Shown: positions 44,038 through 54,542, numbered from the stretch's first letter. The stretch is DNA of 64,000 bases from Sandaracinaceae bacterium (GCA_020633055.1 JACKEJ010000006.1:1-64000); one strand, 5' to 3'. The notes: generated by a model not told the origin, from the letters alone. Made by a program: numbers and translations.

Positions 44038-46124
44038 GGCTGGACCAACGACGCTCTCCGTGTTTCGCCGCGGGCACGCGCCTGCTCCTCCGACTTGTCT
44101 GCGGGCTCGCGTTGGCCGTGCTGGTGTGGAGCTTCGGTTCCGCGAGCGTCCAGGCCCAGGAGGACGCCGCCGTCGCTCGCGCGGTCTCGCTCGGTGTCAC
44201 GCCGCTGTTCAACGTGGACGGCCTGGGTGCCCCAGGGACCACGCCCTTGCGCGTGTCGCTGACGAATCACACGCCGCGCGCGATGCGGGGTGAGCTGCTC
44301 ATCACGCCGTATGGTTGGCGCGAGCCCGGGGAGACCCTGCGCACCCACGTGGACCTGGAACCACGGGCGTCACGCACGCTGCGGGTCGTCATGCGCGTCA
44401 CCGGAAACACCGAGCGCTTCGAGCTCGTCTACCGACCCGTGGACCAACCCGCTACCACCGAGAGCGTCTCGGCCGAGCTGCACGCGGGGCCGGCCGTGGC
44501 CATCCTGGCCGACCCACCGCGCATGCGCGCCCAGTTGCTCCTGACGGCCTCGGGCATGCCCGCGCCGGCGGGTTACCACAGACCGCTCGCCATGGGCGAG
44601 GTCACGTTCGACCCCGAGAGCGGGGACCCTCTCGTGCCCGACGAGGCGGCGGGGTGGTCCAACTTCCCAGTGGTCTTCGCCACCATCGCGGCGCTGGAGC
44701 GACTGGAGGGCGTCGCGCGGCGCGCGCTCGTCGAGCACGTCCAAGCGGGTGCGCGGATCATCCTCGTGCCCCACCGGTCGGAAGACTGCGCGCTCCCGAT
44801 CGTCCGCGAGCTCATGGGTCAGGTGCGCTGCGCCGAGCTCGCCGTGGCGCCCGAACCGGATGCAGGGTCAGGTGCAGCTTGGGACACTGCTCGGCAGCTG
44901 GAGATGCATGGAGACGCACGCGCGCTGGTCGAGCCGTTCGGCCTCTCGCGCCCCCTGGGCTTCGGGACCGCGTTCATGCTGGCCTGGGACGCCAACGCCG
45001 CCCAGGCGGACCCAAACGCCACGGCGCAGGTGCTCCGCGCGATGGTCGTGCATCTATCCCGGGGAGCTCGGCCCCATCACGTCCTCGGGGGCGTGCCCGA
45101 CGACAGCGCCGCCTTGCGGACCGCCCTCGACCCGAACGAGTCGTTCCGCCCTGCGCTGGGCGCCGTCGCGATCCTGCTGCTGCTGTACGTCTTCGCGGTC
45201 GGACCGCTCAACTTCCACTTCGTGTCACAACGCGGGAAGCCCACCCTCGCGCTGGTGACGACGCCGATCATCGCGCTGTCCTGCCTGTTCGTGATGGCGG
45301 GTGCGGCGTACCTCAGCAAGGGTGTGTTCCGGCGCTATCGCAGCGTGGAGGTCGTGGAGCTGATGAGCGGGGAGGCGCGTGGGGTGCGCACGCGCTACCT
45401 CGGCTACTACCTGACACGTCCGACCACCTTCGATCTCACGCCGCGTGACGGGACGCGGGTCACGTTGCTCGAACGCGGCGGCGGCGGGCGGGGCCCCGTG
45501 TCCGTGCCGACGGGTGTCGGCAATCGGCTGACCGACGTGCGTAGTGGCCTGTGGGAGACCGTCGTCGCGCAGGAGCAGACCCCCGTGGACACGGGGGACG
45601 CGCTCCGTGTCCTGCTCCACGTGGACGGCGCGCGAGCGAGCGCCGTGAACCAAGGGACGGACGTGCTGCGTGGCGCGGTGTACGTCGGTCCGGCGGGCGA
45701 CGTTCACGTGCTGGGAGACGTCGCCCCGGGGGGGACCGCCACGACGTCCGGCGCCCCGATCGCGGTGCTCTCGGAGTGGGAGCTGCGGATGCCGCGTGGT
45801 GACTCGCCCGAGGTGGAGCGTATGGCGAACGCGATGGGACTGCCCCGTGACGCCTCCGTCGCGTTGCGCGGTGCGCTGTCGGTCATCCGTGAGGCGGCCT
45901 CGCGCGAGGGCGTGTGGGCCGTGCTGGAGGCGTCCGGCGAGGGCCCCAGCGCCGAGGGCTTCGAGCTCGACTGGGAGCATCGGTTCGTGTTCGTCGCGGC
46001 CAACCCGCTTGCGCACGCGCCCAGCACGCGGCCCGATCCGCAGGCCGGCACGGACGAGGGCAGTGACCCGTTCGGCTGGAACGGCGCCGTGCTGGACCCC
46101 GCCGCGCAGGAGGGCGCCCCGTGA
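44034..46124 (+). CDS. Exported membrane-anchored protein of the MoxR/ABC cluster (GldG-like context)
   Basis: 696 aa. A signal peptide (RLVCGLALAVLVWSFGSAS) leads to a beta-rich extracytoplasmic domain (about 45-180). A domain with alternating strands and helices follows (about 180-360, FPVVFATIAALERLEG, ARIILVPH), resembling a class I glutamine-amidotransferase-like fold without a visible catalytic Cys. Two helices lie at about 370-440 (AVAILLLLYVFAVGPLN, ALSCLFVMAGAAYL), with a final beta-rich C-terminal domain after them. The next two genes encode an ABC exporter, so it may be its extracytoplasmic partner. The GTG at 44034 overlaps the MoxR stop. Confidence 0.78.
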
Positions 46125-47077
46125 GCATGGTCCGCGTCGAGCATGTCTCGCACTTCTTCGGGCAGCTGCACGTCCTCAGCGACGTCTCGTTCACCGTGGG
46201 CGCCAACGAGGTGCTCGGCTTCATCGGTCCCAACGGCGCAGGCAAGACGACCACGTTGCGCATGCTCGCCACCCTGCTCGAGCCTCACTACGGACGCATC
46301 CTCATCGATGGCGTGGACGTGATGGAGGATCCGGCGCGTGTGCGCCGCACCATCGGATTCATGCCGGATGGCTTCGGCGTCTACGAGCGGACCACCGTCC
46401 GCGAGTACCTCGAGTTCTTCGCGGCGGCCTATGGGCTCCCACGCGAGTCGCGAACACGCACCATGGACGCGGTGATGGAGCTGACGGACCTCGGCAAGCT
46501 GCGCGACCGGATGGTGTCCAGCATGAGCAAGGGCATGAAGCAGCGCCTGTGCATCGCGCGTACGCTGCTGAACGATCCGAAGGTGCTCATCTTCGACGAG
46601 CCCGCCAACGGCCTCGACCCCCGCGCGCGCATCGAGATGCGCGACCTGATCGAGCAGCTGCGCGGGATGGGCAAGACCATCATCCTCTCGAGCCACATCC
46701 TGACCGAGCTGAGCGACATGGTGACGTCGGTGGTGGTCCTCGAAGCGGGGCGCGTGCGGGCGGCGGGGCCCATCGGCGCGGTCAGCTCCCTCGACCGCCA
46801 AGCCGAGCCGCAGCGGGTCCTCCGCATGCGCATGCTGCGCGCGGCGGGCGCGCTGGCCGCGGAGCACCTCGACGCGCTGCGCTCCGTGCCCGGAGTGGTG
46901 GCCGTCGACCGGAGCCCCGAGGGCGACCTGCGCGTGGCCTACCAGGGGGAGGAGCACGTCGTCGCCGACGTCGTCGAGGCAGCCGTGCGTACGGGCCTAC
47001 GGGTGGTGCGCGTCGAGCCCGAGCGTGACGACCTGGAGCAGCTCTTCCTCGAGGTCACCCGAGGAGAGCTCCAATGA
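46121..47077 (+). CDS. ABC transporter ATP-binding protein
   Basis: 318 aa. Walker A is FIGPNGAGKTTTLRML, the signature loop is the variant SSMSKGMKQRLCIAR (in place of LSGGQ), Walker B is KVLIFDEPANGLDPRAR, and the switch histidine is in IILSSHILTEL. After about residue 220 a C-terminal extension as in DrrA/GldA/CcmA-type exporters is present. It pairs with the permease gene that overlaps its stop (ATGA). The GTG at 46121 overlaps the preceding stop; the ATG at 46127 is an alternative. Substrates are unknown; the closest functional themes are envelope and gliding-type exporters. Confidence 0.93.
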   Translation: MSMVRVEHVSHFFGQLHVLSDVSFTVGANEVLGFIGPNGAGKTTTLRMLATLLEPHYGRILIDGVDVMEDPARVRRTIGFMPDGFGVYERTTVREYLEFFAAAYGLPRESRTRTMDAVMELTDLGKLRDRMVSSMSKGMKQRLCIARTLLNDPKVLIFDEPANGLDPRARIEMRDLIEQLRGMGKTIILSSHILTELSDMVTSVVVLEAGRVRAAGPIGAVSSLDRQAEPQRVLRMRMLRAAGALAAEHLDALRSVPGVVAVDRSPEGDLRVAYQGEEHVVADVVEAAVRTGLRVVRVEPERDDLEQLFLEVTRGELQ

Positions 47078-48729
47078 ACGGTTTCTTGAAGCGCCTGCGC
47101 GGCGCGTTCGACGACCCGAACCCCATCGTGGTGAAGGAGCTGCGCTCCGTCTTCCGCACCAAGCTCTATGTCCGCTTCCTGTATCTGAGCGCCTTCGCCA
47201 TCGGCGCGCTGGTGCTGCTGATCGGCGCGACCATCGTCGATGGGCGCATCTCCCCCGCCGAGGCGGGGCGCGTCATCTACCAGTCGTTCTTCTCGCTCTG
47301 CGTCATGGTGCTGAGCGTGGTCGGCCCCATCTACGGAGCGTCCAGCATCACCAGCGAGCGCGAGGGGCTCACGTACGAGTCGCTGCTGCTGACCGGCATG
47401 GACCCCGCGCGCATCGTGGTGGGCAAGCTCTGGGCGGCCTACGCGTCCCTGGCCCTCGTGCTTGTCGCGCTCTCCCCCATCGGCGGGGTGGTGTTCCTCT
47501 TCGGGGGTGTCGCGCCGAGCTACGTTCTCGTGGCCTTCGCGTCCGTGCTCGTCTTGCTGCTGCCCGCCGTGGCCTACGGCGTGTCGGTCTCGGCGCACGT
47601 GCCCACCTCGCGTCTGGCCATCTTGGTCGTGTTGGGCACGTGGCCGCTCGTCGTCTTCTTCGGGTTCATCGGGTTCACGATCTTCGGCGAGGAGATGCGG
47701 TCCACCTGGGACATCGACGGTCCGGGCCCGTTCTGGTTCGCCGAGGTGCTCGTCGAGCGCGGTCTTTCGCTGGACACGTTCTTCGCCGTGGGTGTGCTGC
47801 CGCTCTGCGCCGTGGTCACGTGCGTGTGGTTCTTCGTCGCGTCCGCCATCGCGGGCGTGCGCCCCGCCGCCGAGGACCGCTCGACGCCGCTCAAGGTGTG
47901 GGCGCTCGCGTCGATGGTGTGCCCGCTCGTGCTGGTCTCCGTCGCCTCCGGCTTGGCGCCGAGCCACGACGTTCGCGACGTGTTCGCGCTCATCCTCGGC
48001 TTCTTCTTCGTGGCCCTCTACGTCTACGTGAACATCTTCGTGAACGAGCCGCCGCTGCCGCCGCGCTCGGCCCGCGCGAAGGGCGGAGCGCTGCGTGAGT
48101 CGCTGCGTCGCACGTTCGGCCCTGGGGCGCGTCCGACCATGCGTTTCGGCGTGTGGTTCACGCTGGCCGCCACCGCGCTGATGGTGGGCGTGTTCGCCGT
48201 CGTGAGCGGATACACGGGCCACGCTCGGGCGGACGACGTGCTGGGGTTCGCCGTGGTCGGCGCGAGCATGGCGATCTTTGCGTGCTTCCTGCTCGCGCTC
48301 GGGACGCTCGTGCGCATCCGCACGCGCAGCGGCGGCACGGCGCGCGCGGTGCTCCTCGGGACCGTGGCAGCGCTGGTCGTCCTACCGTCGATGACCGCGA
48401 TCATCCTCGACCCCCGCGTGTTCGACGACCTCGACCGTCACATCCCGCTCGTGCTCAGCCTGTCCCCCCTCGCGCCCCTCTCGGGCGCCGTGATGGTCGC
48501 GAGTCGACGCACCGGAGACCTGTGGATGCTCGGCTTCTTTGCGGCGGTGTACGCCACGCTCGCGCTGGCCCTGTACGTCAGCGCGGCCCGTCGCACGCGC
48601 GAAATCATCGAGCAGGTGGCCGCCTCGCGCGCAGCGCTCGAGAGCCCGGCGTCGGAACCGTCGGCGAGCGAGCCCCAGGCAACGGACGATGTGGCACAGA
48701 CGCGTGCGCCTGCCGAGGCAGGCGAGTGA
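47074..48729 (+). CDS. ABC-2-type transporter permease
   Basis: 551 aa with about 12 hydrophobic helices (for example FLYLSAFAIGALVLLIGATI, VMVLSVVGPIYGASSI, WPLVVFFGFIGFTIFG). A cytoplasmic N-terminus (NPIVVKELRSVFRTK) and the SITSEREGLTYESLLLTGM segment after the second helix are typical ABC-2 permease elements, where the EREGLTYE motif contacts the ATPase. A second helix bundle and a Ser/Ala/Glu-rich tail follow, about twice the size of a minimal permease half. The ATG overlaps the ATPase stop and the gene ends overlapping the DUF58 gene. Confidence 0.9.
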   Translation: MNGFLKRLRGAFDDPNPIVVKELRSVFRTKLYVRFLYLSAFAIGALVLLIGATIVDGRISPAEAGRVIYQSFFSLCVMVLSVVGPIYGASSITSEREGLTYESLLLTGMDPARIVVGKLWAAYASLALVLVALSPIGGVVFLFGGVAPSYVLVAFASVLVLLLPAVAYGVSVSAHVPTSRLAILVVLGTWPLVVFFGFIGFTIFGEEMRSTWDIDGPGPFWFAEVLVERGLSLDTFFAVGVLPLCAVVTCVWFFVASAIAGVRPAAEDRSTPLKVWALASMVCPLVLVSVASGLAPSHDVRDVFALILGFFFVALYVYVNIFVNEPPLPPRSARAKGGALRESLRRTFGPGARPTMRFGVWFTLAATALMVGVFAVVSGYTGHARADDVLGFAVVGASMAIFACFLLALGTLVRIRTRSGGTARAVLLGTVAALVVLPSMTAIILDPRVFDDLDRHIPLVLSLSPLAPLSGAVMVASRRTGDLWMLGFFAAVYATLALALYVSAARRTREIIEQVAASRAALESPASEPSASEPQATDDVAQTRAPAEAGE

Positions 48730-49604
48730 CCGACTCCGACAGCGCGCTGCTCGACCCCGCGTTCCTCGCGCGTCTCGGCAAGCTGCGCCTCTTGGTCGGC
48801 CGGCGCTACGCCGGGAGCGCTGGCGGGAGCCGTGTGTCGGTGCGCCGCGGATCGTCGGTGGAGTTTGCCGATCACCGCCCGTATGCGGCGGGGGACGACA
48901 TCCGGCGCATCGACTGGAACGCCTACGCGCGCCTGGACGAGCTGGTGCTGCGGCTCTACTCCGCCGAGGAGGACATCCACGTCTACCTCTTGCTCGACAC
49001 CTCGGCCTCGTTGAGCGTGGGTGACCCGTCCAAGCTGGAGGTGGCTCGGCGCGTCGCGGCCGCCCTCGGCTACCTGGGACTCCTCGGGAGCGAGCGGGTC
49101 TCGGTGCAGCCCTATGCCGCCTCGCTGGGGCGTCCTCTCGAGGCCATGCGCGGTCGCCGCAAGGTCGGCGCGCTGATGCGCTACCTAGTCTCCCTCACGC
49201 CGCAAGGAGGGACCGACCTCTACGCGTCAGTCGAGCGCTTCCTGGCGCAACGCCCCCGCGCTGGCTTGGTGGTGCTGTTGACCGACCTGCTCGATCGCGG
49301 CGGATACGAGCGCGCCATCGACCGCCTGCTTGCCGCGCGCTTCGAGGTCGCGCTCTTCCACGTGATGGACGCCGCGGAGCTATCGCCTCCGCTCGGAGGG
49401 GACCTCTCGTTGGTCGACGCCGAGACCGGAGCCGAGGTGGCGGTCACGCTCGACGAGCGCGCGCTCCGCGCCTACCGTGGCCGGCTCGAGGCGTTCCTCG
49501 CTGGTGCGCGCGACTACTGCCGCAGACGAGGCGTGCGTTACGTGCTCGTCCCGGATGCCGCCTTCGAGGACGCGCTCATGCGCTACCTGCGGAGCGCCTC
49601 GTGA
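48726..49604 (+). CDS. DUF58 domain protein (VWA-like fold)
   Basis: 292 aa, no signal peptide. The DUF58 hallmark SVEFADHRPYAAGDDIRRIDWNAYARLDELVLRLY is present and split over residues about 45-80. VYLLLDTSASLSVG, a MIDAS-like DxSxS motif, and LVVLLTDLLDRGG follow. DUF58 proteins are the usual partners of MoxR ATPases, and members are thought to be VWA-fold substrates or adaptors at the cytoplasmic face. The start GTG overlaps the permease stop and its stop overlaps the BatA-like gene, so the stoichiometry of the cluster is probably set by coupled translation. Confidence 0.93.
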   Translation: MTDSDSALLDPAFLARLGKLRLLVGRRYAGSAGGSRVSVRRGSSVEFADHRPYAAGDDIRRIDWNAYARLDELVLRLYSAEEDIHVYLLLDTSASLSVGDPSKLEVARRVAAALGYLGLLGSERVSVQPYAASLGRPLEAMRGRRKVGALMRYLVSLTPQGGTDLYASVERFLAQRPRAGLVVLLTDLLDRGGYERAIDRLLAARFEVALFHVMDAAELSPPLGGDLSLVDAETGAEVAVTLDERALRAYRGRLEAFLAGARDYCRRRGVRYVLVPDAAFEDALMRYLRSAS

Positions 49605-51604
49605 CCTTCGCTGCGCCCGCGCAGTTGGCGTGGCTCTCGCTGCTCGTGCCGCTGGTGCTCCTCTACGTGCTGCGGCGGCGCCGCGAGCGACGCGTCGTGG
49701 CCTCCACGTTGCTGTGGGAGTCCGCGCTGCGCGACCTCCGCGCCGAGAGGCCCTTCCGTCGCCTCGTGCCGCACTTGTCGTTGCTGCTACAGGCGTTGGC
49801 CGTCGTCCTCGGTGCGCTCTCGCTCGCGCGCCCCTCCGGCGCTGCGCGTGTACCCGAGGGGGCCCACGTCGCGTTCGTCGTGGACACGTCTCTCAGCATG
49901 GGAGCCCACGGCCCGGGGCAGGACGGACGTGACGCGCCGCTCGAGCGCGCGCGCCGGCTGGTGCAGCAGCGCGCGCAGAACCTCCCGCCCGGGAGTCGGG
50001 CGCTGGTCGTCGCGGCCGGCACCTCAGCGACGCTGCTGAGCCCCCTGACCAGCGACCGCGCCGCGTTGGTGCGCGCGGTGGAAGGTCTACGAGTGGGCTG
50101 CGCGGTCGCCGATCTCGGGGCTGCGTTGGACCTGGCAGCTGAGCGCCTGGCGGACGCGCCGTCCGGAAGCGAGGTGGTGCTCCTCACGGACCTCGCTCAG
50201 GACGCACCCATCGACGTCCGCGGCTTGCACGTGCCCGTGCGTGTCACCTCGGTCCTCGCCGAGACGGGCGACGCGCGACGAGACTCGAGGGCCAACACGG
50301 GGATTGTCGCGGCGGACGCGCGCCCCGACGCGCGAGCGTCCGAGGACGCACGAGACGCCGTCGAGATCTTCGTCCGCGTCGCCCATTTTGGTGCGGTGCC
50401 GCAGGAGGTCTTCGTGACGGCGTCTGCCAGCTACGACCCGCGCGAGGCGGTCGAGCGCGGCACGTCCGAGGAACGCGTGCTCGCGTCCCAGCGCGTGGTG
50501 GTCTCGCCGGACGAGCCGTCCCAGGTCGTGCTGCGCGCGTCTCTGCCTCCAGACGCCCACGGCCGCGCGCCGTTCGTGCGGGTCAAGCTCTCTGCCGACC
50601 AGCCCGACGCGCTCGCGCTGGACGACGAGGTGTGGCTCCCCAGCCCAGGCCGCTCGCGCCTCCCCGTCTTCTTGGTGGGGGAAGCGCCGCGCGTCGTCGA
50701 GCGCGTGCTGGGGCTCGACCCCGACGTCGAGCTGTTCCAGACGGACCTCGTGCGCCTCGCGCGCCGTGCCTCGTCGGGCGGTGCCGAACCGCGCGACGCC
50801 GCCGGGAGGCTCGAGGGCCTCGTCGTCTACACGGGGGACCTTCCCAGCGTCCCGGAAGCGGACGCTCCCGTGCTCGTCGTTCGCCCGAGCGGCGCCGACG
50901 TGTTCGGTGTGACGCTCGGCGCTCGAGCCAGTGGGGCGCAGGTCACCCGCTGGCAAGAGGATGACCCCCTCTTGCGCTTCGTGGGGCTCACGGATGTGGA
51001 GCTCGCCGAGGTGCGCGCGTTGGGCGACGGCGCCCGCCCCCTGGTGCACACCACCGTCGGCGCCGCCATCGGCGTCATCCCACGGAGCGGTCCCGACATC
51101 ACCGTCGTGTCCGTGGACCCCGACGGCGGCAGCTGGGCCCGAACACCGGGGTTCGTCATCTTCTTTCGCAACCTCATCGAGCAAGCGCGGGCGCTCCGGT
51201 CAGAGGGAGGTATCCCAGCGGGTGAGGTCGGGATGCCGCTGCGCGTCCCGGCGCCGCCGGGGAGCGAGGTGAGCGCGCTCGCCCCAGACGGCAGCACGCT
51301 GCGCGCCACGTCGCGGGCCGGTGTGGCCATCCTGCCCGTCCCGCCGCTCGCGGGACCCTTCGTAGTGGACGTCGCGGGCCATACGCAGGTCGCGCTCCGC
51401 CACCTGTTGCGCGCCGAGGCCAGCGACCTCCGCCCGCGGTCGGTCGTCGCCGCCACGGAGGCGTCGCGCGGAGAAGGGGGCGTCGAGGCGCCCACGCCTT
51501 CCGCGCTGGACGTCGAGCGGGCGCTGCACCCTCTCTTCGCCCTCGCGCTGCTGCTCGTGTGCGCGCTCGAGGTGGGCTGGGCGACGCGTCGGAGCGCCGC
51601 ATGA
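49601..51604 (+). CDS. BatA-like membrane protein with von Willebrand factor A domain
   Basis: 667 aa. The N-terminus is the aerotolerance-regulator N-terminal (BatA) type: LAWLSLLVPLVLLYVLRRRR, then a second helix LLLQALAVVLGALSLA. The VWA domain starts near residue 88 with MIDAS D95-x-S97-x-S99 (FVVDTSLSMG), and continues through VVLLTDLAQ. A large beta-rich central part follows (DUF4159/GATase-like arrangement not certain), with a final helix FALALLLVCALEVGWA near the C-terminus. It is probably inner-membrane, with domains in the periplasm. Its GTG overlaps the DUF58 stop, and its TGA overlaps a 7-codon bridging ORF. Confidence 0.88.
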   Translation: MTFAAPAQLAWLSLLVPLVLLYVLRRRRERRVVASTLLWESALRDLRAERPFRRLVPHLSLLLQALAVVLGALSLARPSGAARVPEGAHVAFVVDTSLSMGAHGPGQDGRDAPLERARRLVQQRAQNLPPGSRALVVAAGTSATLLSPLTSDRAALVRAVEGLRVGCAVADLGAALDLAAERLADAPSGSEVVLLTDLAQDAPIDVRGLHVPVRVTSVLAETGDARRDSRANTGIVAADARPDARASEDARDAVEIFVRVAHFGAVPQEVFVTASASYDPREAVERGTSEERVLASQRVVVSPDEPSQVVLRASLPPDAHGRAPFVRVKLSADQPDALALDDEVWLPSPGRSRLPVFLVGEAPRVVERVLGLDPDVELFQTDLVRLARRASSGGAEPRDAAGRLEGLVVYTGDLPSVPEADAPVLVVRPSGADVFGVTLGARASGAQVTRWQEDDPLLRFVGLTDVELAEVRALGDGARPLVHTTVGAAIGVIPRSGPDITVVSVDPDGGSWARTPGFVIFFRNLIEQARALRSEGGIPAGEVGMPLRVPAPPGSEVSALAPDGSTLRATSRAGVAILPVPPLAGPFVVDVAGHTQVALRHLLRAEASDLRPRSVVAATEASRGEGGVEAPTPSALDVERALHPLFALALLLVCALEVGWATRRSAA

Positions 51605-51624
51605 GAGAGGCGACGCGGCCGTGA
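51601..51624 (+). other. Seven-codon bridging ORF between the two VWA genes
   Basis: An ATG at 51601 overlaps the TGA of the BatA-like gene (ATGA). It reads seven codons and stops at 51622-51624, where the TGA overlaps the ATG of the next gene (TGATG). Ribosomes could thus be handed across the 19-bp gap by reinitiation. A GAGAGG purine stretch inside it could also serve as ribosome-binding site. Confidence 0.4.
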
Positions 51625-54542
51625 TGCGCTTCTCTCAGCCGTGGCTGCTGGCGGTCGCAGCCCCGCTCGCGCTCTTCGTGTTGCTGCGCTTGGGCAGGCT
51701 CCCCGCCTCCCTCGTCGGCACACGTCGGCGCTTCGTGCAGGTGTGCATGGCGCTCACCGCCCTGTTCACGCTCGCGGCTGTCGGGGGGCTCGAGCTGGGG
51801 CGCGACGTCGACCGGATGGCCGTGGTCTTCGTGCTCGATCGTTCGCGTTCGGTGGCCGCGGCCGACGGAACCTCGACGGACTCGTTCGACGACGTGCGCG
51901 GGGCGCTGCGTGCCCTGGCCCCCGAGGATGCGGCCGGGGTGGTCGTGTTCGGAAGCGAGGCGGCGACGGAGCGCAGGCCCGCGACCCGGCGCGAGCTGGG
52001 ACCGCTGAGCGCCAGCGTGCCGCGTGACGGTACCGACATCGAAGCCGGGCTGCGTCGCGCGTTGGCGGACGTCCCAGATGGCTACGTCGGGCGGCTCGTG
52101 CTCCTCACCGACGGACACGCGACGCAGGGGGATACGCTCGCCGCAGCGCAGGCTGCGGCGGCCCGCGGCATCGCGATAGACGTCGTGCCCGTCGAGCGTG
52201 AGCCGGGGCCGGACATCGCCATCACGAGCGTGCGCGCGCCAGCTGACGTCCAGGGCGACGAACCGGTGGACGTGCGCATCGTCACGCGCGCCACCGCGGC
52301 GACACCAGCGCGCGTCTTGGTCGATCGCGACGGTGAGCCGCTCGCGCAAGCCGACATCGAGCTGCCCGTGGGGGAGGATGTCTTCGTGTTCCGCGACCGC
52401 GCCCCCGGACCCGGGCTACACCACTACCACGTCACCTTGGTGCCGCTGGACGAGGCGCGCGACGTCGCGCGCCTCAACAACATGGGCGGCGCGTTCACGC
52501 GCGTCGTTGGCCCGGCGCGTGCCTTGGTCGTGGCGGGGGACCCCGAGCAGGCGAGCGGGTTGGCGGGCGCGCTGCAGGCGCGCGACTTGCTCACGACGCT
52601 CGTCCCGGGGGCGGGCCTGCCGACCACCTTGGGTGAGCTGGGCGCCTACGACCTGATCTGGCTCTCCGACGTCAACGCGCGCCTGCTGTCCGAGGCTCAG
52701 ATGCAGGCACTCGGGGCCTACGTACGGGACTTTGGCGGAGGGCTGGTGATGCAGGGGGCCCACGACGCGTTCGGGCTCGGCGGCTATGCGTACACCGAGG
52801 TCGAGGAGGTGCTCCCCGCGACTTTCGATCTACGACGACGCCGGGACCGGATGTCGCTCGCGATGGTGATCGCCATCGACAACAGTGGCTCGATGGGCGT
52901 CACGGTGAGCGGCGGGCGCACCAAGCTGGACCTCGCGAACGAGGCGGCCGCACGCTCCGCGTTGCTGCTGAGCGTGAACGACCGCGTCGGCGTCATGCAC
53001 GTCGACACGGAGGTCCACTGGACGCAACCAATGGTCAGCGTCACCGACCCGGAGCGGGTCGCGGCGGCGGTGCGACGCGCGAGCCCGGGTGGTGGCGGCA
53101 TCTACGTGGATGTGACGCTCGAGGCGTCCTACGCGGCCCTGCGCGACGAGCCCACCCAACTACGCCACCTCCTGCTGTTCAGCGACGGCTCGGACTCGGA
53201 GGAGATGACCCGGGCCGAGTCCCTCGTGCGCGCGGCGGCGAGCGCGGAGGGTGGCGAGATCACGACGTCGGTGGTGTCGATGGGGAACGGGCCCGATACT
53301 CCGGCGCTGGAGCGGCTCAGCACCACCGGAGGTGGTCGGTTCTACATCGTGGAGGACCTGACCGAGCTGCCTCGCATCTTCACGCAGGAGACCATCGAGG
53401 CGAGCCGCTCCGTCCTGCGACGCGAGCCCACCTCCGTGAGCCTCGGCGAGCGAGGGCCGCCCACCGACGGCATCGAGGTGTCCACTGCGCCGCCGCTGCT
53501 CGGGTACAGCATCGTGAACGCGCGCAGTGACGCGTCCGTGCTGCTGTTCGCCGGGCAGGGCGATCCGCTGCTCGCGACGTGGCAGCACGGCCTCGGCCGG
53601 TCCGCCGTGTTCACGACCGACGCGGGCGCCCGCTACGCCGCTCCCTGGCTGAGCTGGCCCGGCTACGTGCCGCTGATGGGTCAGCTCGCGCGCGACGTCG
53701 CGCGACCGCGCCAGGATCCACACGCCCGCGTGCAGCTCGCGCTCACGGGCGGCCAGGGGCGCGTGGTGGTCGAGGCGCTCGACGACGACGGCCGCTACCG
53801 CAACCACCTCGAGCTGCGTGCGCATGTGGCGGGACCCCACGGACGCAGCGAGGCGCTCCAGCTTCGACAGACAGGTCCCGGGCGCTACGAGGCCACCTTC
53901 ACACCGGGTGCGCCGGGGGCCTACCTGGTGACCACCTCGGCGGGCGAACAGCTCGTTGGGACGGCGGGGGGCGTGATGACCGCGGCGGACGAGCTGCGCG
54001 GGCAAGGTACCGACCACGTGCTGCTCGCCCAGGTCGCCGCGCTCACCGGAGGACGGGTGCACCTCTCCTTGGCGGACGCGCTGGTCGAGCGGCCGCCCCC
54101 TCACCGCGCGTTCGACCCGCTGTGGGAGTGGGCCCTGCGGATGGCGCTGCTCGCGTTGCTGTTGGGCGTGTCTGGGCGCCGACTCGTCTTGCCACCCGTG
54201 CACCAGCTGCTGCGTGCGCGCATCCAGGCCCGGACGATCCCGAACGGAGTTGGCGAGGCGCCGTCGACAGCGGAGCAGCTCGCCGCGCGTCGTGCGGCCC
54301 GCGCTGCCGAGCACGAGCGGGATGTCGCCCCAGAGATCGCGCTCGTCCGGCATCCACCCGCCAAGGTGGGCGATGGACCACCCATCCATCGGGCGGTCGC
54401 TGCGGATCCCGTACCCACCGAGTCGCAGCCAGCGCGCGCGGGGTCGGAGACCGTCGAGGTCCCCGTCGCGGCGTCGGTTGCCGGGCAGTCACTCGCCGAG
54501 CGCCTGCTGGCTCAGAAGCAGCGCAACGACTCCAAGCCCTGA
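51624..54542 (+). CDS. Large membrane protein with two VWA domains and amidotransferase-like domain
   Basis: 972 aa from ATG 51624 (GTG 51621 is also possible). Two N-terminal helices (residues about 8-57) are followed by VWA domain 1 with the variant MIDAS D72-R-S74-R-S76. A linker with Ig-like strands precedes an amidotransferase-like region (about 280-395; LGAYDLIWLSDVNARLL, GGGLVMQGAHDAFG) without a clear nucleophile. VWA domain 2 has a perfect MIDAS DNSGS (D419, S421, S423). A beta domain (about 690-800) and a late helix (MALLALLLGVSG) precede a charged, Pro/Ala-rich cytoplasmic tail. This layout is common among DUF1355-like partners of MoxR clusters. It is the last gene of the operon. 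Confidence 0.88.
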   Translation: MRFSQPWLLAVAAPLALFVLLRLGRLPASLVGTRRRFVQVCMALTALFTLAAVGGLELGRDVDRMAVVFVLDRSRSVAAADGTSTDSFDDVRGALRALAPEDAAGVVVFGSEAATERRPATRRELGPLSASVPRDGTDIEAGLRRALADVPDGYVGRLVLLTDGHATQGDTLAAAQAAAARGIAIDVVPVEREPGPDIAITSVRAPADVQGDEPVDVRIVTRATAATPARVLVDRDGEPLAQADIELPVGEDVFVFRDRAPGPGLHHYHVTLVPLDEARDVARLNNMGGAFTRVVGPARALVVAGDPEQASGLAGALQARDLLTTLVPGAGLPTTLGELGAYDLIWLSDVNARLLSEAQMQALGAYVRDFGGGLVMQGAHDAFGLGGYAYTEVEEVLPATFDLRRRRDRMSLAMVIAIDNSGSMGVTVSGGRTKLDLANEAAARSALLLSVNDRVGVMHVDTEVHWTQPMVSVTDPERVAAAVRRASPGGGGIYVDVTLEASYAALRDEPTQLRHLLLFSDGSDSEEMTRAESLVRAAASAEGGEITTSVVSMGNGPDTPALERLSTTGGGRFYIVEDLTELPRIFTQETIEASRSVLRREPTSVSLGERGPPTDGIEVSTAPPLLGYSIVNARSDASVLLFAGQGDPLLATWQHGLGRSAVFTTDAGARYAAPWLSWPGYVPLMGQLARDVARPRQDPHARVQLALTGGQGRVVVEALDDDGRYRNHLELRAHVAGPHGRSEALQLRQTGPGRYEATFTPGAPGAYLVTTSAGEQLVGTAGGVMTAADELRGQGTDHVLLAQVAALTGGRVHLSLADALVERPPPHRAFDPLWEWALRMALLALLLGVSGRRLVLPPVHQLLRARIQARTIPNGVGEAPSTAEQLAARRAARAAEHERDVAPEIALVRHPPAKVGDGPPIHRAVAADPVPTESQPARAGSETVEVPVAASVAGQSLAERLLAQKQRNDSKP

